From the NCBI GenBank assembly GCA_016707895.1, contig JADJGV010000001.1, forward strand, positions 228,501 through 292,500: a stretch of 64,000 bases of DNA. Reading direction: 5' to 3'. The translations under genes were made by a program, and so were the position numbers. The DNA is from Myxococcales bacterium (GTDB taxonomy: Bacteria; Myxococcota_A; Polyangia; Haliangiales; Haliangiaceae). Below are positions 45,295 through 54,032 of the stretch, one piece after another; positions within the stretch are counted from its first letter, which is position 1; each line of letters begins with the position of its first letter. The notes beneath the pieces were generated by a model, which worked only from the letters and a program-made list of their open reading frames with translations, ran no database searches and had not been told where the DNA came from.

Positions 45295-46059
45295 GTGAAG
45301 ACGATCGCGATGCTCCCTGTGCTGCTGGCCGTGCTGGTCGCCGCGGGGCGCGCCGAGGCCGACGCCGCTGCCACCCCGCCCCACGCCCGCCCGCTGGTCG
45401 TGCTCGACGCTGGCCACGGCGGCTCCAACACCGGCGCCACCGGGACGCTGGCCGGCGTCTTCGAGAAGCAGGTCACGCTCGCGGTCGCTCACCTCGTGCG
45501 CGATCGCCTGGCCGCCCACGGGATCGACGTCGTCATGACCCGCGATCGCGACGCGACCCTGACCCTGCGCCAGCGGGTGGCGCTGGCCAACCTGCGCGCC
45601 GCCGACGTGTTCGTCTCGATCCACGCCAACGCCTCACCCGAGCGCGTGCAGCGCGGCTTCGAGACCTTCGTGCTCACCGCGGCCGGCGTCGACGTCGACG
45701 GTCGCGCGCTGCGCAGCGAGACCGGCACGCCGCGCGACGCGGTCGACGGCGAGACCGCGCTGGTGCTCGACGACCTCGAGCGCGGCGCGGCGCAGTGGGA
45801 GGCCGCCGACCTGGCCGCGGCGATGCAGCGCGAGCTGCGCGCGGTGCGCGGCGCCGCCGGCGATCGCGGCGTCCGCCAGGACGCCCACCACGTGCTGCTC
45901 GGCGCGACGATGCCCGCGGTGCTGGTCGAGATCGGCTTCATCGATCACCCGCAGGAGGGCCGCGAGCTCGTCGAGCCCGCCACCCAGACCGCGATCGCCG
46001 ACGCGCTGGCCCGGGCGATCGCCGCCGCGTGCGCCGCCGCCGTCGCGCCCCCGGCGTAG
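45295..46059 (+). CDS. N-acetylmuramoyl-L-alanine amidase (Amidase_3)
   Basis: 254 residues from GTG. A signal peptide (AMLPVLLAVLVAAGRAEA) is followed by VVLDAGHGGSNTGATG with a zinc His, the Glu in FEKQVTLAVA, VFVSIHANASP with the second His, and VLVEIGFIDHP with the catalytic Glu. These are the full AmiA/B/C motifs for cleaving the amide between muramic acid and stem peptide. No AMIN or LysM targeting domain is present, so it depends on an activator or localises by itself. It supports cell separation or wall turnover. Confidence 0.92.
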   Translation: MKTIAMLPVLLAVLVAAGRAEADAAATPPHARPLVVLDAGHGGSNTGATGTLAGVFEKQVTLAVAHLVRDRLAAHGIDVVMTRDRDATLTLRQRVALANLRAADVFVSIHANASPERVQRGFETFVLTAAGVDVDGRALRSETGTPRDAVDGETALVLDDLERGAAQWEAADLAAAMQRELRAVRGAAGDRGVRQDAHHVLLGATMPAVLVEIGFIDHPQEGRELVEPATQTAIADALARAIAAACAAAVAPPA

Positions 46060-46093
46060 GCGCGGCCCGGTCGCGGGCGCGGCGAGTTTCCGG

Positions 46094-46099
46094 TAGGGT
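46094..46099 (+). promoter_or_regulatory. -10 hexamer TAGGGT, leaderless-type
   Basis: TAGGGT with 7 bases to the rph ATG at 46107. Confidence 0.4.
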
Positions 46100-46106
46100 C
46101 GCGCCC

Positions 46107-46808
46107 ATGCGCCCCGACGGCCGCCGCGCCGACCAGCTCCGCTCGCTCGAGATCATCACCGGCTACCAGAAGCACGCCGAGGGCTCCGCCCTGGTCAAGC
46201 TCGGCGACACCTGGGTGCTGTGCGCCGCGTCGGTCGAGGACCGCGTGCCGCCGTTCCTGACCGGCAAGGGCAAGGGCTGGATCACCGCGGAGTACGCGAT
46301 GCTGCCGCGCTCGACCCACACCCGCTCGAAGCGCGACCCCGGCGGCCGCGGCAAGGAGATCCAGCGGCTGATCGGCCGCGCGCTGCGCGCCGCGGTCGAC
46401 CTCGACAAGCTGGGCGAGCGCACGATCACCGTCGACTGCGACGTGCTGTGCGCCGACGGCGGCACCCGCGTCACGTCGATCACCGGCGCGTGGGTGGCGA
46501 TCGCGATCGCGATGCGCGGCCTGGTGGCCAAGGGCGCGCTGCCCGACCTGGCGGCGCTCAAGCCGCCGGTGGCCGCGGTGTCGGTCGGCATCGTCGACGG
46601 CGCGGTCGTGCTCGACCTGCCCTACGTCGAGGACTCGCGGGCCGAGGTCGACATGAACGTCGTGATGGCCGAGGACGGCCAGCTGATCGAGGTGCAGGGC
46701 ACCGCCGAGGGCGCGCCGTTCTCGCGCGCGCAGCTGACCAGCATGCTCGACCTCGCCGAGGTCGGCATCCGCGCGCTCACCGCGGCGCAGCGGGCGGCGG
46801 TGGGCTGA
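46107..46808 (+). CDS. rph: Ribonuclease PH
   Basis: 233 residues, the usual length. RPDGRRADQLRSLEI and KLGDTWVLCAASVEDRVPPFL begin the fold; GWITAEYAMLPRSTHTR and GRGKEIQRLIGRALRAAVDL carry the phosphate- and RNA-contacting Arg; ITVDCDVLCADGGTRVTSITGA is the acidic active-site strand. It trims tRNA 3' ends phosphorolytically. It overlaps rdgB by one base (TGATG), a common pairing, and two tRNA genes follow downstream. Confidence 0.96.
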   Translation: MRPDGRRADQLRSLEIITGYQKHAEGSALVKLGDTWVLCAASVEDRVPPFLTGKGKGWITAEYAMLPRSTHTRSKRDPGGRGKEIQRLIGRALRAAVDLDKLGERTITVDCDVLCADGGTRVTSITGAWVAIAIAMRGLVAKGALPDLAALKPPVAAVSVGIVDGAVVLDLPYVEDSRAEVDMNVVMAEDGQLIEVQGTAEGAPFSRAQLTSMLDLAEVGIRALTAAQRAAVG

Positions 46809-47440
46809 TGCGCCCGCTGGTGTTCGCCACCCGCAACCGCGGCAAGCTGTACGAGCTGCGCGCGCTGTTCGACGGGCTCGATCTCGACGTGATCGATCTG
46901 GCCGAGGTCACGGCGCGGCTGGGCCGGGAGCTGCCGGACACCATCGAGGACGCCCCGACCTTCGCCGGCAACGCCGGCAAGAAGGCCGCCGAGGTCGCCG
47001 CCGCCACCGGCTGGCCCGCGCTGGCCGACGACAGCGGCCTCGAGGTCGACGCGCTGGGCGGCGCCCCCGGCGTCTTCTCGGCGCGCTACGCCGGGCAGCA
47101 CGGCGACGACGGCGCCAACAACACCAAGCTGCTCGCCGCGCTGGCCGGGGTGCCGCCCGAGCGGCGCACCGCGCAGTTCCGCTGCGCGCTGGCGGTCGCC
47201 GATCCGGCCGGCCTGCTCGGCGCCGGGCTGATGACGTCGGAGGGCGTCGTCAAGGGCGTCATCCTCGACGCGCCCCGCGGCACCGGCGGCTTCGGCTACG
47301 ACCCGCTGTTCTTCTGCCCGGAGCTCGGCCAGACCTTCGCCGAGGCCGGCATCGGGCCCAAGGGCCAGCTCTCGCACCGCGCCCGCGCCTTCGCCTCGCT
47401 GTTCCCGCACCTGCGCGCCTACCTCGCGATCGAGCAGTAA
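46808..47440 (+). CDS. rdgB: dITP/XTP pyrophosphatase
   Basis: 210 residues. LVFATRNRGKLYELRAL, TFAGNAGKKAAEVA, ALADDSGLEVDALGG, GVFSARYAGQHGDD and GFGYDPLFF are the HAM1/RdgB signatures for hydrolysis of non-canonical purine triphosphates, keeping inosine and xanthosine out of DNA. SHRARAFASLF closes the fold. It follows rph with a one-base overlap. A two-hairpin repeat begins four bases after its stop and probably ends the transcript before the tRNA genes. Confidence 0.96.
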   Translation: MRPLVFATRNRGKLYELRALFDGLDLDVIDLAEVTARLGRELPDTIEDAPTFAGNAGKKAAEVAAATGWPALADDSGLEVDALGGAPGVFSARYAGQHGDDGANNTKLLAALAGVPPERRTAQFRCALAVADPAGLLGAGLMTSEGVVKGVILDAPRGTGGFGYDPLFFCPELGQTFAEAGIGPKGQLSHRARAFASLFPHLRAYLAIEQ

Positions 47441-47443
47441 CGT

Positions 47444-47497
47444 GGGAAGGTCTGTCCTCGGGGACATGCCCCCGAGGGGCCCCATCCGTTACGCGAG
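47444..47497 (+). repeat. Two-hairpin intergenic repeat, copy 3
   Basis: Hairpin B is CCTCGGGG / CCCCGAGG with loop ACATGC (47456-47477). The tail GTTACGCGAG matches CGAAACGCGAG of copy 2. Hairpin A is weak here. It follows the rdgB stop at four bases, sense orientation. Confidence 0.6.
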
Positions 47498-47593
47498 CCT
47501 CCCCGACCACGTAGCGTCGCCCGCCTCTCACTCACGCCGCCCTTGCGTCGGCGCCGATCCAACGGTACTCCTTCACCGGTCGCGATAGCGATC

Positions 47594-47667
47594 CGGGGTG
47601 TAGCGCAGCCTGGTAGCGCACCTGTTTTGGGAGCAGGGAGCCGGAGGTTCAAATCCTCTCACCCCGA
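47594..47667 (+). tRNA. tRNA-Pro (anticodon UGG)
   Basis: 74 bases. Acceptor CGGGGTG pairs with CACCCCG, the D-arm is GCGC/GCGC, the anticodon stem CCTGT/GCAGG holds loop TTTGGGA with TGG, and the T-arm reads GGTTCAAATC. The 3' CCA is not encoded. Confidence 0.95.
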
Positions 47668-47693
47668 CGAGTCACCGGCCGCACCGCGGCCAT

Positions 47694-47767
47694 GCGCCCA
47701 TAGCTCAGCTGGATAGAGCATCGGCCTTCTAAGCCGAGGGTCAGAGGTTCGAGTCCTCTTGGGCGCG
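47694..47767 (+). tRNA. tRNA-Arg (anticodon UCU)
   Basis: 74 bases. Acceptor GCGCCCA pairs with TGGGCGC, the anticodon stem TCGGC/GCCGA holds loop CTTCTAA with TCT, and the T-arm has GGTTCGAGTC. It lies 26 bases after tRNA-Pro, so the two are probably processed from one transcript. CCA is not encoded. Confidence 0.95.
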
Positions 47768-47785
47768 CGCTGCGCCCGCCGTGCG

Positions 47786-48142
47786 TCAACCGGCGATCGT
47801 CACCTTGCGCACGCCGCGCTTGGTCAGCACCGCCTCCAGCCGCGGCCGCAGGTCGCCCTGCAGCACGATCGCGTCGCCCTCGACCACGCCGCCGCACCCC
47901 AGCGCGCTCTTGAGATCCTTGCACCAGGTGGCCAGCGCCGCCGGCGCCAGGTCGAGCTTCTCGATCACCGTCGCCTCCTTGCCGCCCCGCCCCTTCCGCT
48001 CCAGGCGCACCACGGCGCGGGCTGGGCCCTTGGGCGCGGGCGGCACGGGCGGCGCGGTCGGCGCAGCCGGCGCCGGCGCGCTCGGCAGCTGGTCGCGCAG
48101 GCCGGCAAGGCCGGCGAACCCGGAGTCCTTCTTGCCCGTCAT
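47786..48142 (-). CDS. SUI1/YciH-type translation initiation factor
   Basis: 118 residues. The C-terminal 75 residues (VVRLERKGRGGKEATVIEKL, TWCKDLKSALGCGGVVEGD, IVLQGDLRPRLEAVL) match the SUI1/eIF1 domain of bacterial YciH, including the basic loop that contacts rRNA. The N-terminal 40 residues are an Ala/Pro spacer. YciH influences start-codon fidelity, which fits a genome with many leaderless and GTG starts, although that link is an inference. It ends 19 bases beyond tRNA-Arg in convergent orientation. Confidence 0.9.
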   Translation of the reverse strand: MTGKKDSGFAGLAGLRDQLPSAPAPAAPTAPPVPPAPKGPARAVVRLERKGRGGKEATVIEKLDLAPAALATWCKDLKSALGCGGVVEGDAIVLQGDLRPRLEAVLTKRGVRKVTIAG

Positions 48143-48149
48143 CGCGGCG

Positions 48150-48155
48150 ATGGTA
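48150..48155 (-). promoter_or_regulatory. -10 hexamer TACCAT, leaderless-type
   Basis: TACCAT with 7 bases to the ATG at 48142. TTGCCG 18 bases further upstream may be the -35. Confidence 0.45.
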
Positions 48156-48178
48156 GCGGGGCCTCGGTCGAAACGGCA

Positions 48179-48198
48179 ACGGCGCCTTGCGGCGCCGT
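48179..48198 (-). terminator. Hairpin after tRNA-His
   Basis: An 8-bp stem ACGGCGCC / GGCGCCGT with a four-base loop lies 15 bases downstream of the tRNA-His 3' end on the minus strand. It is followed by a short TGCCGTTTCG, so it is a plausible intrinsic terminator. Confidence 0.5.
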
Positions 48199-48212
48199 CG
48201 ACGTTTAGCGGG

Positions 48213-48286
48213 GGTGGATGATGGGGATCGAACCCACGACACCCAGAACCACAATCTGGTGCTCTACCAATTGAGCTACATCCACC
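48213..48286 (-). tRNA. tRNA-His (anticodon GUG)
   Basis: 74 bases including the extra 5' G at position -1, which is diagnostic for tRNA-His and faces discriminator C73. Acceptor GTGGATG pairs with CATCCAC, the anticodon loop is ATTGTGGT with GTG, and the T-arm is GGTTCGATCC. CCA is not encoded. Confidence 0.95.
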
Positions 48287-48343
48287 GCGTGGAGCGCGTT
48301 CTAGCCGAAATCGCGCCCCGCGTCCATCCCTTCCCTCACCGAA

Positions 48344-50425
48344 TCACGGCGCGACGGCCTCCGCGGGCGCCTCGCCCCAGAAGCTGCGCAGCACGGTGGT
48401 CTCGTAGTTCAGGTCGCCCAGCGTGGTCTTGCCCTCGCCGGCCGCGATCGCCTCGTCGAGCTTCGGGCCGCACTGCTTGCAGTCCTTGCCCGCGATCTTC
48501 GGCAGCGCGAGCTGGATGCTCTGGCGGATGATGCGGTCGTCGCTCTTGGCCGCGGCCAGCAGCGCGTCGGTCTGGCTCGACGCCGCCGAGCCCATCTTGC
48601 CCAGCTCCAGCATCGCGCGCTCGATCTGCGCCGCCAGCAGCTCGTCCTTCTCGTCCTGGGTCATCGCGTCGAGCCCGCCGACGTACTTGCCGAGCTCGCC
48701 CTTGATCGAGTCGAAGGTCGCGGTCAGGGTCGCGCCGTAGCACTCGGCCTTGTCGCCGCAGCGGATCGCCACCTCGACGCGGGCGATGTGGGCCTCGAAC
48801 ACGCGCTGCGAGGCCTTGTAGTTCTTGGCCTTGGCGTCGGCCTCGTCGTAGTCGGCCTTGGCGTCGTCGTACGCGCCCTCGACCTTGTCGACCGCGGTCT
48901 GCGCGGCGGTCAGCTTGTTGAGCACCTCGGGATCGATCGTGCCCTTCTTGACGCCGTCCTCGACCTTCTTCATGCCGCCGGCGCGGGCGATCGCGTCCTT
49001 GGCCGCCTTGAGCTGCTCGCGAGCCGCGTCGTACGGGCCCTTGGCCGCGGCCAGCGCCGCCTTGGGCGCGCCGTCGGCCGCGTCGCGCGCCTTCTTGGTG
49101 CCATCGGCGAACGCCTTGACCTGCTCCTGCAGCACCTTGATGCGATCGGGCGTGCGCGCGAGGCGCGCGAACGAGGTCGCCGACTCGAGGCGCACCGTGA
49201 AGTCCTGGGTGGTGTCGGCGACGATCTTGCCGAGCGCGTCCAGGCCGCTCGTCGTGCCGCTCTTCTCCGAGCCGTCCTTCGACACGAACGAGTACACGCC
49301 CACCGCCATCGGCTTCAGGTTCATGTCCTTGGTCGTCATCGCCAGGTCGAGCACCGGCTGCGCCGCGGCCGGCGAGCCGATCTTGCGGAGCGCGTCGAGG
49401 ATGCCGTTCTGCGCCGGCGGGCCGGCGGCGCCGTCGACCAGGTAGGCCGGCTTGGCCGGGCGGGCCAGCGCGGCCAGGAGCGCGGGCACCATCGTCGGAT
49501 CGTAGAGGTCGCCGGCGATGATCGCCGCGTAGTAGTCCATCGCCGACACCGGCACGCACTGCGCCAGCGGCTTCTGCTCCTTGCCCGGATCGCCGCAGTA
49601 CACGTCGAGCTTCTTGTCCTTGAACAGCGTGTTGAGATCGCTGTCGGTGCCCTCGAGCGCGGCCTTGATGCGGCCGTTGACCGACGCGCCCGACGCCACC
49701 AGCGAGCGGCGCACCTGCTTGAAGAAGAACGGCAGGCGGTACATCGCCTCGATCAGCACCGGCACCGCCTGCGGGCTCTTGATCTTGCCGAGCGCGATGA
49801 TCGCCGCGCCGTGCATCGCCGGGTTCTGCGGATCGAACTCCTCGCGCAGGATGTTGGCGAGGGTCGGCACCGCGCCGTCCTTGCCCAGCACGCCGAGCGA
49901 CAGGATCGCCTGGCCGCGGACCTGCTTGGCCTCGCTGCCGGTGGCGGCCTTGATCAGCGGCTCGAGCGCGTCGTCGAGCTTGGCCTGGCCCATCGCCTCG
50001 GCGGCCAGCCGCGCGCTCTCCACCGAGCGCGGGTTGGCGGCGTCGACCTCTTCGATCGCCCGGACCAGGATCGGCAGCGACTTGTCCCAGCTCGCCGGGC
50101 GCGCCTTGCCGCCGCGGTAGATCGTGTACTGAGCCTCGCCGCCGTTCTTGGTCTGCTCCGGGGTCAGCGGCTTCGAGAGGTCGATGATGACCTGCAGGAT
50201 GCGCTCGGGGCGGCCCTGCTTCTCCCAGGCCTTGCCCAGCGCCGGGATCGCGCTCGGATCACCGAGCCGCTCGAGCTGCGTCACCGCGCGCTCGCTCTCC
50301 TTGGGGTTGTCGAGCTTCTTCGTCCACGTCTTGGAGGCGAACTCGTCTTCCGGGCAGCCGGTCATGGTCGCGAGGACCACGGCCGCCAGGAACAGGACGG
50401 CCAGGTGTCGGATCCGCAGGGTCAT
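48344..50425 (-). CDS. HEAT-repeat lipoprotein of an ExbB/ExbD operon
   Basis: 693 residues. HLAVLFLAAVVLATMTGCPEDE is a lipoprotein signal. HEAT-like helical pairs run through residues 40-260 (AVTQLERLGDPSAIPALGKA, LEPLIKAATGSEAKQVRGQA, AIIALGKIKSPQAVPVLIEA). A coiled-coil-rich middle (KAAKDAIARAGGMKKVEDGV, DAKADYDEADAKAKNYK) follows. Cys pairs (YCGDPG, KDCKQCG) are present near both ends. It follows the ExbB and two ExbD genes and is probably a periplasmic partner of that proton-driven motor. TATAGT 27 bases upstream is a strong -10 of its own, with an AAAGGA ribosome site. Confidence 0.82.
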   Translation of the reverse strand: MTLRIRHLAVLFLAAVVLATMTGCPEDEFASKTWTKKLDNPKESERAVTQLERLGDPSAIPALGKAWEKQGRPERILQVIIDLSKPLTPEQTKNGGEAQYTIYRGGKARPASWDKSLPILVRAIEEVDAANPRSVESARLAAEAMGQAKLDDALEPLIKAATGSEAKQVRGQAILSLGVLGKDGAVPTLANILREEFDPQNPAMHGAAIIALGKIKSPQAVPVLIEAMYRLPFFFKQVRRSLVASGASVNGRIKAALEGTDSDLNTLFKDKKLDVYCGDPGKEQKPLAQCVPVSAMDYYAAIIAGDLYDPTMVPALLAALARPAKPAYLVDGAAGPPAQNGILDALRKIGSPAAAQPVLDLAMTTKDMNLKPMAVGVYSFVSKDGSEKSGTTSGLDALGKIVADTTQDFTVRLESATSFARLARTPDRIKVLQEQVKAFADGTKKARDAADGAPKAALAAAKGPYDAAREQLKAAKDAIARAGGMKKVEDGVKKGTIDPEVLNKLTAAQTAVDKVEGAYDDAKADYDEADAKAKNYKASQRVFEAHIARVEVAIRCGDKAECYGATLTATFDSIKGELGKYVGGLDAMTQDEKDELLAAQIERAMLELGKMGSAASSQTDALLAAAKSDDRIIRQSIQLALPKIAGKDCKQCGPKLDEAIAAGEGKTTLGDLNYETTVLRSFWGEAPAEAVAP

Positions 50426-50451
50426 GGGACGATCCTTTCGAAGGCGCCGGC

Positions 50452-50457
50452 ACTATA
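50452..50457 (-). promoter_or_regulatory. -10 hexamer TATAGT upstream of HEAT lipoprotein
   Basis: TATAGT on the minus strand, followed by a leader with AAAGGATCG before the ATG at 50425. Five of six positions match TATAAT. It gives the gene its own promoter besides the operon. Confidence 0.55.
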
Positions 50458-50522
50458 ACGAACCGGCCGGAGGGTGACGCGGGGACGGGGCGAGGTTTTC
50501 CCGGGAGGCCCCGGTGGCAGAA

Positions 50523-50554
50523 AGCCCGTTGCCGGAGTGCGTCCGGAACGGGCT
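50523..50554 (-). terminator. Hairpin after second ExbD gene
   Basis: AGCCCGTTGCCGGA pairs with TCCGGAACGGGCT across a five-base loop with one bulged base. Only TTTC follows on the minus strand, so termination is probably partial, leaving some read-through to the HEAT gene. Confidence 0.55.
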
Positions 50555-50581
50555 CTCGTCTCGGCGCGACGCGGGGCGTCG

Positions 50582-51190
50582 CTACTTCTTCTTCACGGCG
50601 AACAGCACGTTCTCGAAGTTGGCGTACTTCGCGGTCGTCACGATCATCGTGATGATCCGCGCGTCGGTCTCTTCGTCGGCCTGCAAGATCACCAGGCCCT
50701 CGGGGCACAGGAAGGCGTTGTTCTGGATGCCGGCCTTGGCGTCGTCGCAGGCCTTCTTGGCCTTCTTGTCGGTCGCCTTGGACGACAGCGCCATCGTCTC
50801 CTTGGTCTTCTTGCCGTGGGCGTCGAGCTTCAGGAACAGCGCCTCGATCTTCATCTGCGGGTTCTCGTCCTTCAGCAGGCTCTCGATGGTCGCCACCTGG
50901 AAGCCCTGGAACGAGAGGTCACTCTTGGTGACCGTGATGATCGGCGCCTCCTGCAGCTGCTCCTTGCGGTCGGCCTTCGGCAGCTCGAGGCCCTTCTGGG
51001 CCTTGATCAGCTCGCCGCTGGTCGAGAACACGATCAGGAGGAAGGTGACCAAGATGGTCATCATGTCGACGAACGGCGTCAGGTTGAGCGCGATGTTCGA
51101 CGACCGGGAGGTGCTACCTGCACCGCCCTTGGCCAGGTGCTTGAACGGCACCGAGCGATAGAGGCGTGGTCCTGCTTTGTGGACGGGCAT
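50582..51190 (-). CDS. ExbD/TolR-family protein
   Basis: 202 residues. IALNLTPFVDMMTILVTFLLIVF is the single N-terminal transmembrane helix with the proton-conducting Asp of ExbD/TolR. The periplasmic part is longer than usual, with an acidic/Lys-rich stretch (SSKATDKKAKKACDDAKAG) and a C-terminal TolR-like fold (GLVILQADEETDARIITM). It is the second ExbD of the operon and starts 22 bases after the first. Proton flow through ExbB/ExbD drives motion or energises the outer membrane. Confidence 0.9.
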   Translation of the reverse strand: MPVHKAGPRLYRSVPFKHLAKGGAGSTSRSSNIALNLTPFVDMMTILVTFLLIVFSTSGELIKAQKGLELPKADRKEQLQEAPIITVTKSDLSFQGFQVATIESLLKDENPQMKIEALFLKLDAHGKKTKETMALSSKATDKKAKKACDDAKAGIQNNAFLCPEGLVILQADEETDARIITMIVTTAKYANFENVLFAVKKK

Positions 51191-51212
51191 CGGATGGTTC
51201 CCTTCGGCTCGG

Positions 51213-51716
<504 letters not shown>

Positions 51717-51820
51717 CGGGGTCCTCCGTGGCAACCCGGCCCCACTCGCGTGGGCACCGGGGGAGTCTCAAGTCGGCAGGTGATCAGAGTGAGGACGCGG
51801 ACGCGCCCTCGCCAGGATCG

Positions 51821-52462
51821 CTACGCCTGGGGCTGCATGGAGGAGCGGTGATTGACGACCAGGTTCACCACCTGGACGGTCACCTCGTTGATGTCGTCCG
51901 AGACCTTGGTGGTCTTGCCCTGGATGAGCGAGTAGCCCAGCAGGCCGACCAGCGAGCTGCCGATGCCGAAGGCCGTGCAGTTGAGGGCCTCCGAGATGGC
52001 GCCGGCGAGCTCGGTCGCCTTGTTTCCGCCCTGGTCGTCGCCGACCGACTTGAAGGCCTTGATCATGCCGGTGATGGTGCCGATGAGGCCGGCCATAACG
52101 GCGAAGTTCGAGAGCATCGCCAGGTACGGCGTGCGCGCGTTGATCTTGGGCAGCTCGCGGAGGGCGGCCTCATCCATCGCGGCCTGGACCTCGTCGTCGC
52201 TCTTGTTGAACTTCATCAGGCCCGCCTGGACGATGCGGGTCATCGGGGTCGGGTTGCCCGAGCACACCTTGATGGCGCCCTGGACGTTGCCGGCCATGAC
52301 CTGGCTCTTCAGCAGCGCAAGGAGCTTGTCCTTGTCGACGGAGGCCTTGAACAGATAGACGGACCGCTCCACGATGATGCCGATGATGAAGATCGAGGTG
52401 ACGAGGATGAGCCACATGCCCCATCCGCCCTCGTGGAACGCTGCCGAAATCGTCTGCAACAT
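51821..52462 (-). CDS. ExbB/TolQ/MotA-family proton channel protein
   Basis: 213 residues. Three transmembrane segments (GMWLILVTSIFIIGIIVERS, TPYLAMLSNFAVMAGLIGTITG and GIGSSLVGLLGYSLIQG) and the loop around GLIGTITGMIKAF match ExbB/TolQ. GGAGG precedes the ATG. It is the first gene of the operon and provides the pentameric channel on which the ExbD proteins sit. The set resembles AglR in gene order. Alternative roles are TonB energising or Tol-Pal function. Confidence 0.9.
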   Translation of the reverse strand: MLQTISAAFHEGGWGMWLILVTSIFIIGIIVERSVYLFKASVDKDKLLALLKSQVMAGNVQGAIKVCSGNPTPMTRIVQAGLMKFNKSDDEVQAAMDEAALRELPKINARTPYLAMLSNFAVMAGLIGTITGMIKAFKSVGDDQGGNKATELAGAISEALNCTAFGIGSSLVGLLGYSLIQGKTTKVSDDINEVTVQVVNLVVNHRSSMQPQA

Positions 52463-52687
52463 GGTCGACTTGCCTCCGGGTACCGAGCGCCGTGCGCCGG
52501 TGGGTCTGAGAACTCGGCGAACCGTTGTGCAAAGACGGATCCATCACCGCAACCTGTCGAGATCACGGCGAGATGCAGTTTGTTGCCGGCGGATCCGCTG
52601 GGGCGCCGCGCCGCAGGCCGAGGCGAAATGCCACGACGTACGCACGGCTGGGAACCGAAAGACCTCGGGCGTTGTCGGAGGTGTCCA

Positions 52688-53305
52688 GTGAAGTTCAGGC
52701 CCTCGCTCGCGGACGTGACGGTGACGATCGTGGTGCTGGTGGCGCTGTTCCTGCCGCCGCGGGCGCTGTCGGCGGCGTCGGTCGGCAAGCTCGACGCCGA
52801 CGGTCGGCGCGCGGTGGCGTTCGCTGAGGCGCGGGTCGCGGTCGACCCCGGCGACGGCCGCGCCGCCTACGCGCTGGCCCGCCAGTGGAGCGACGCCAAG
52901 GAGGTCGACTGGGCGATCCAGGCGGCCGGCGTGGCGGCCAGCCGCAGCCAGGGCTCGCCGACCCACTGGCGCGCGCTGTACGCGCTGTCGATGGCCCACA
53001 TCGATCGCTACGAGGCCAAGGAGGCGCTGGCCTACGCCAACGAGGCGCTCGCCGCGTGCGACGCCGCGGCCGCGACGGCGTGCCCGAACCACGAGCAGGC
53101 CCACGTCGAGCTGCAGCAGCGCTACCTCGACGCCGGCGTGCGCTCGGGCATCAACCCGCGCCGCGATCCCAAGGCCTTCGTCGAGGCCGCCAACGCCGGC
53201 CTGCGCCAGGTGCGCACGATGGGCACCGGCATCGCGCCGCAACCGACCGCGCCGCCCGCGGGTGGCGCGGGCTCGGCGGCCCCGCCGGCCCCGCCTGCCC
53301 CGTAG
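52688..53305 (+). CDS. Secreted helical-repeat protein
   Basis: 205 residues from GTG with GGAGG at seven bases. VTVTIVVLVALFLPPRALS is a signal peptide. Residues 40-150 contain TPR-like helical pairs (YALARQWSDAKEVDWAIQAAGVAA, RALYALSMAHIDRYEAKEALAYANEALAACDAA). The tail is Pro/Gly/Ala-rich. It is divergent from the ExbB operon across 225 bases and may be a periplasmic partner of it. No catalytic motif is seen. Confidence 0.72.
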   Translation: MKFRPSLADVTVTIVVLVALFLPPRALSAASVGKLDADGRRAVAFAEARVAVDPGDGRAAYALARQWSDAKEVDWAIQAAGVAASRSQGSPTHWRALYALSMAHIDRYEAKEALAYANEALAACDAAAATACPNHEQAHVELQQRYLDAGVRSGINPRRDPKAFVEAANAGLRQVRTMGTGIAPQPTAPPAGGAGSAAPPAPPAP

Positions 53306-53306
53306 G

Positions 53307-54032
53307 TCAGCCGATCGTCAGGTCGGCGATCAACGGGCGGTGGTCGCTGGCCCGGCGCGCCAGGTCGGTCTCGCCGCGCTCGACGCCGGCGAACCGCACC
53401 GCGCCGCGCACGTAGATGCCGTCGAGGGCGCGCATCGGCGCCCACGCCGGGAAGGTGCGCAGCCGGCGCTCGACGCCGCGGAAGCCGTGCGGTGCCAGCC
53501 AGCCGGCCAGCGAGCCCCAGACGTCGTTGAGATCGCCGCCGATCACCACCGGCGTCTCCTGGTGCAGGCCGTAGAGCGGGTGGCAGTCGACGAAGTTCTC
53601 GACCTGGATCCGCCGCTCGTACTGCGCCAGCCCCAGGTGCAGGTTGAACACGTGGACCGTGCGGGCGTGGTGATCGTGGCGGACGTGCAGCGCCACGTGC
53701 AGCGCGCTGCGCCGCTTCTTGGGCGCCACCGTCAGATCGATGTTGCGCATCTCGGCCAGCGGGAACCGGGACAGCACCGCGTTGCCGTAGGTCCCGCCGC
53801 CGCGCACCGTCACGTTGGGGAACCACGCGTAGTGGCCGAGCCCGAGGCCGTCGGCCAACAGGCTGGCCTGGTGATCGCCGTTGGAGCGCTTGGCCCCGGC
53901 GTCGACCTCCTGCAGCAGCACCACGTCGGGGGCGTAGTGCGCCAGGCACGCGACCGTGCGGGCCGGATCGTAGCGGCGATCGACGCCGCCGATGCACTTG
54001 TGGATGTTGTAGCTGACGACCCGCAGCTTCAT
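53307..54032 (-). CDS. Endonuclease/exonuclease/phosphatase-family protein
   Basis: 241 residues. RVVSYNIHKCIGGVDRRYDP, VVLLQEVDAG (metal Glu), HVFNLHLGL, VVIGGDLNDVWG (metal Asp and Asn), and SDHRPLIADL (catalytic His) are the EEP-family motifs. Such enzymes cleave phosphodiesters in nucleic acids, inositol phosphates or sphingolipids. No signal peptide is present. The ATG overlaps the stop of the SpoIIE phosphatase (ATGA), so they are co-expressed. The exact substrate cannot be told. Confidence 0.88.
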   Translation of the reverse strand: MKLRVVSYNIHKCIGGVDRRYDPARTVACLAHYAPDVVLLQEVDAGAKRSNGDHQASLLADGLGLGHYAWFPNVTVRGGGTYGNAVLSRFPLAEMRNIDLTVAPKKRRSALHVALHVRHDHHARTVHVFNLHLGLAQYERRIQVENFVDCHPLYGLHQETPVVIGGDLNDVWGSLAGWLAPHGFRGVERRLRTFPAWAPMRALDGIYVRGAVRFAGVERGETDLARRASDHRPLIADLTIG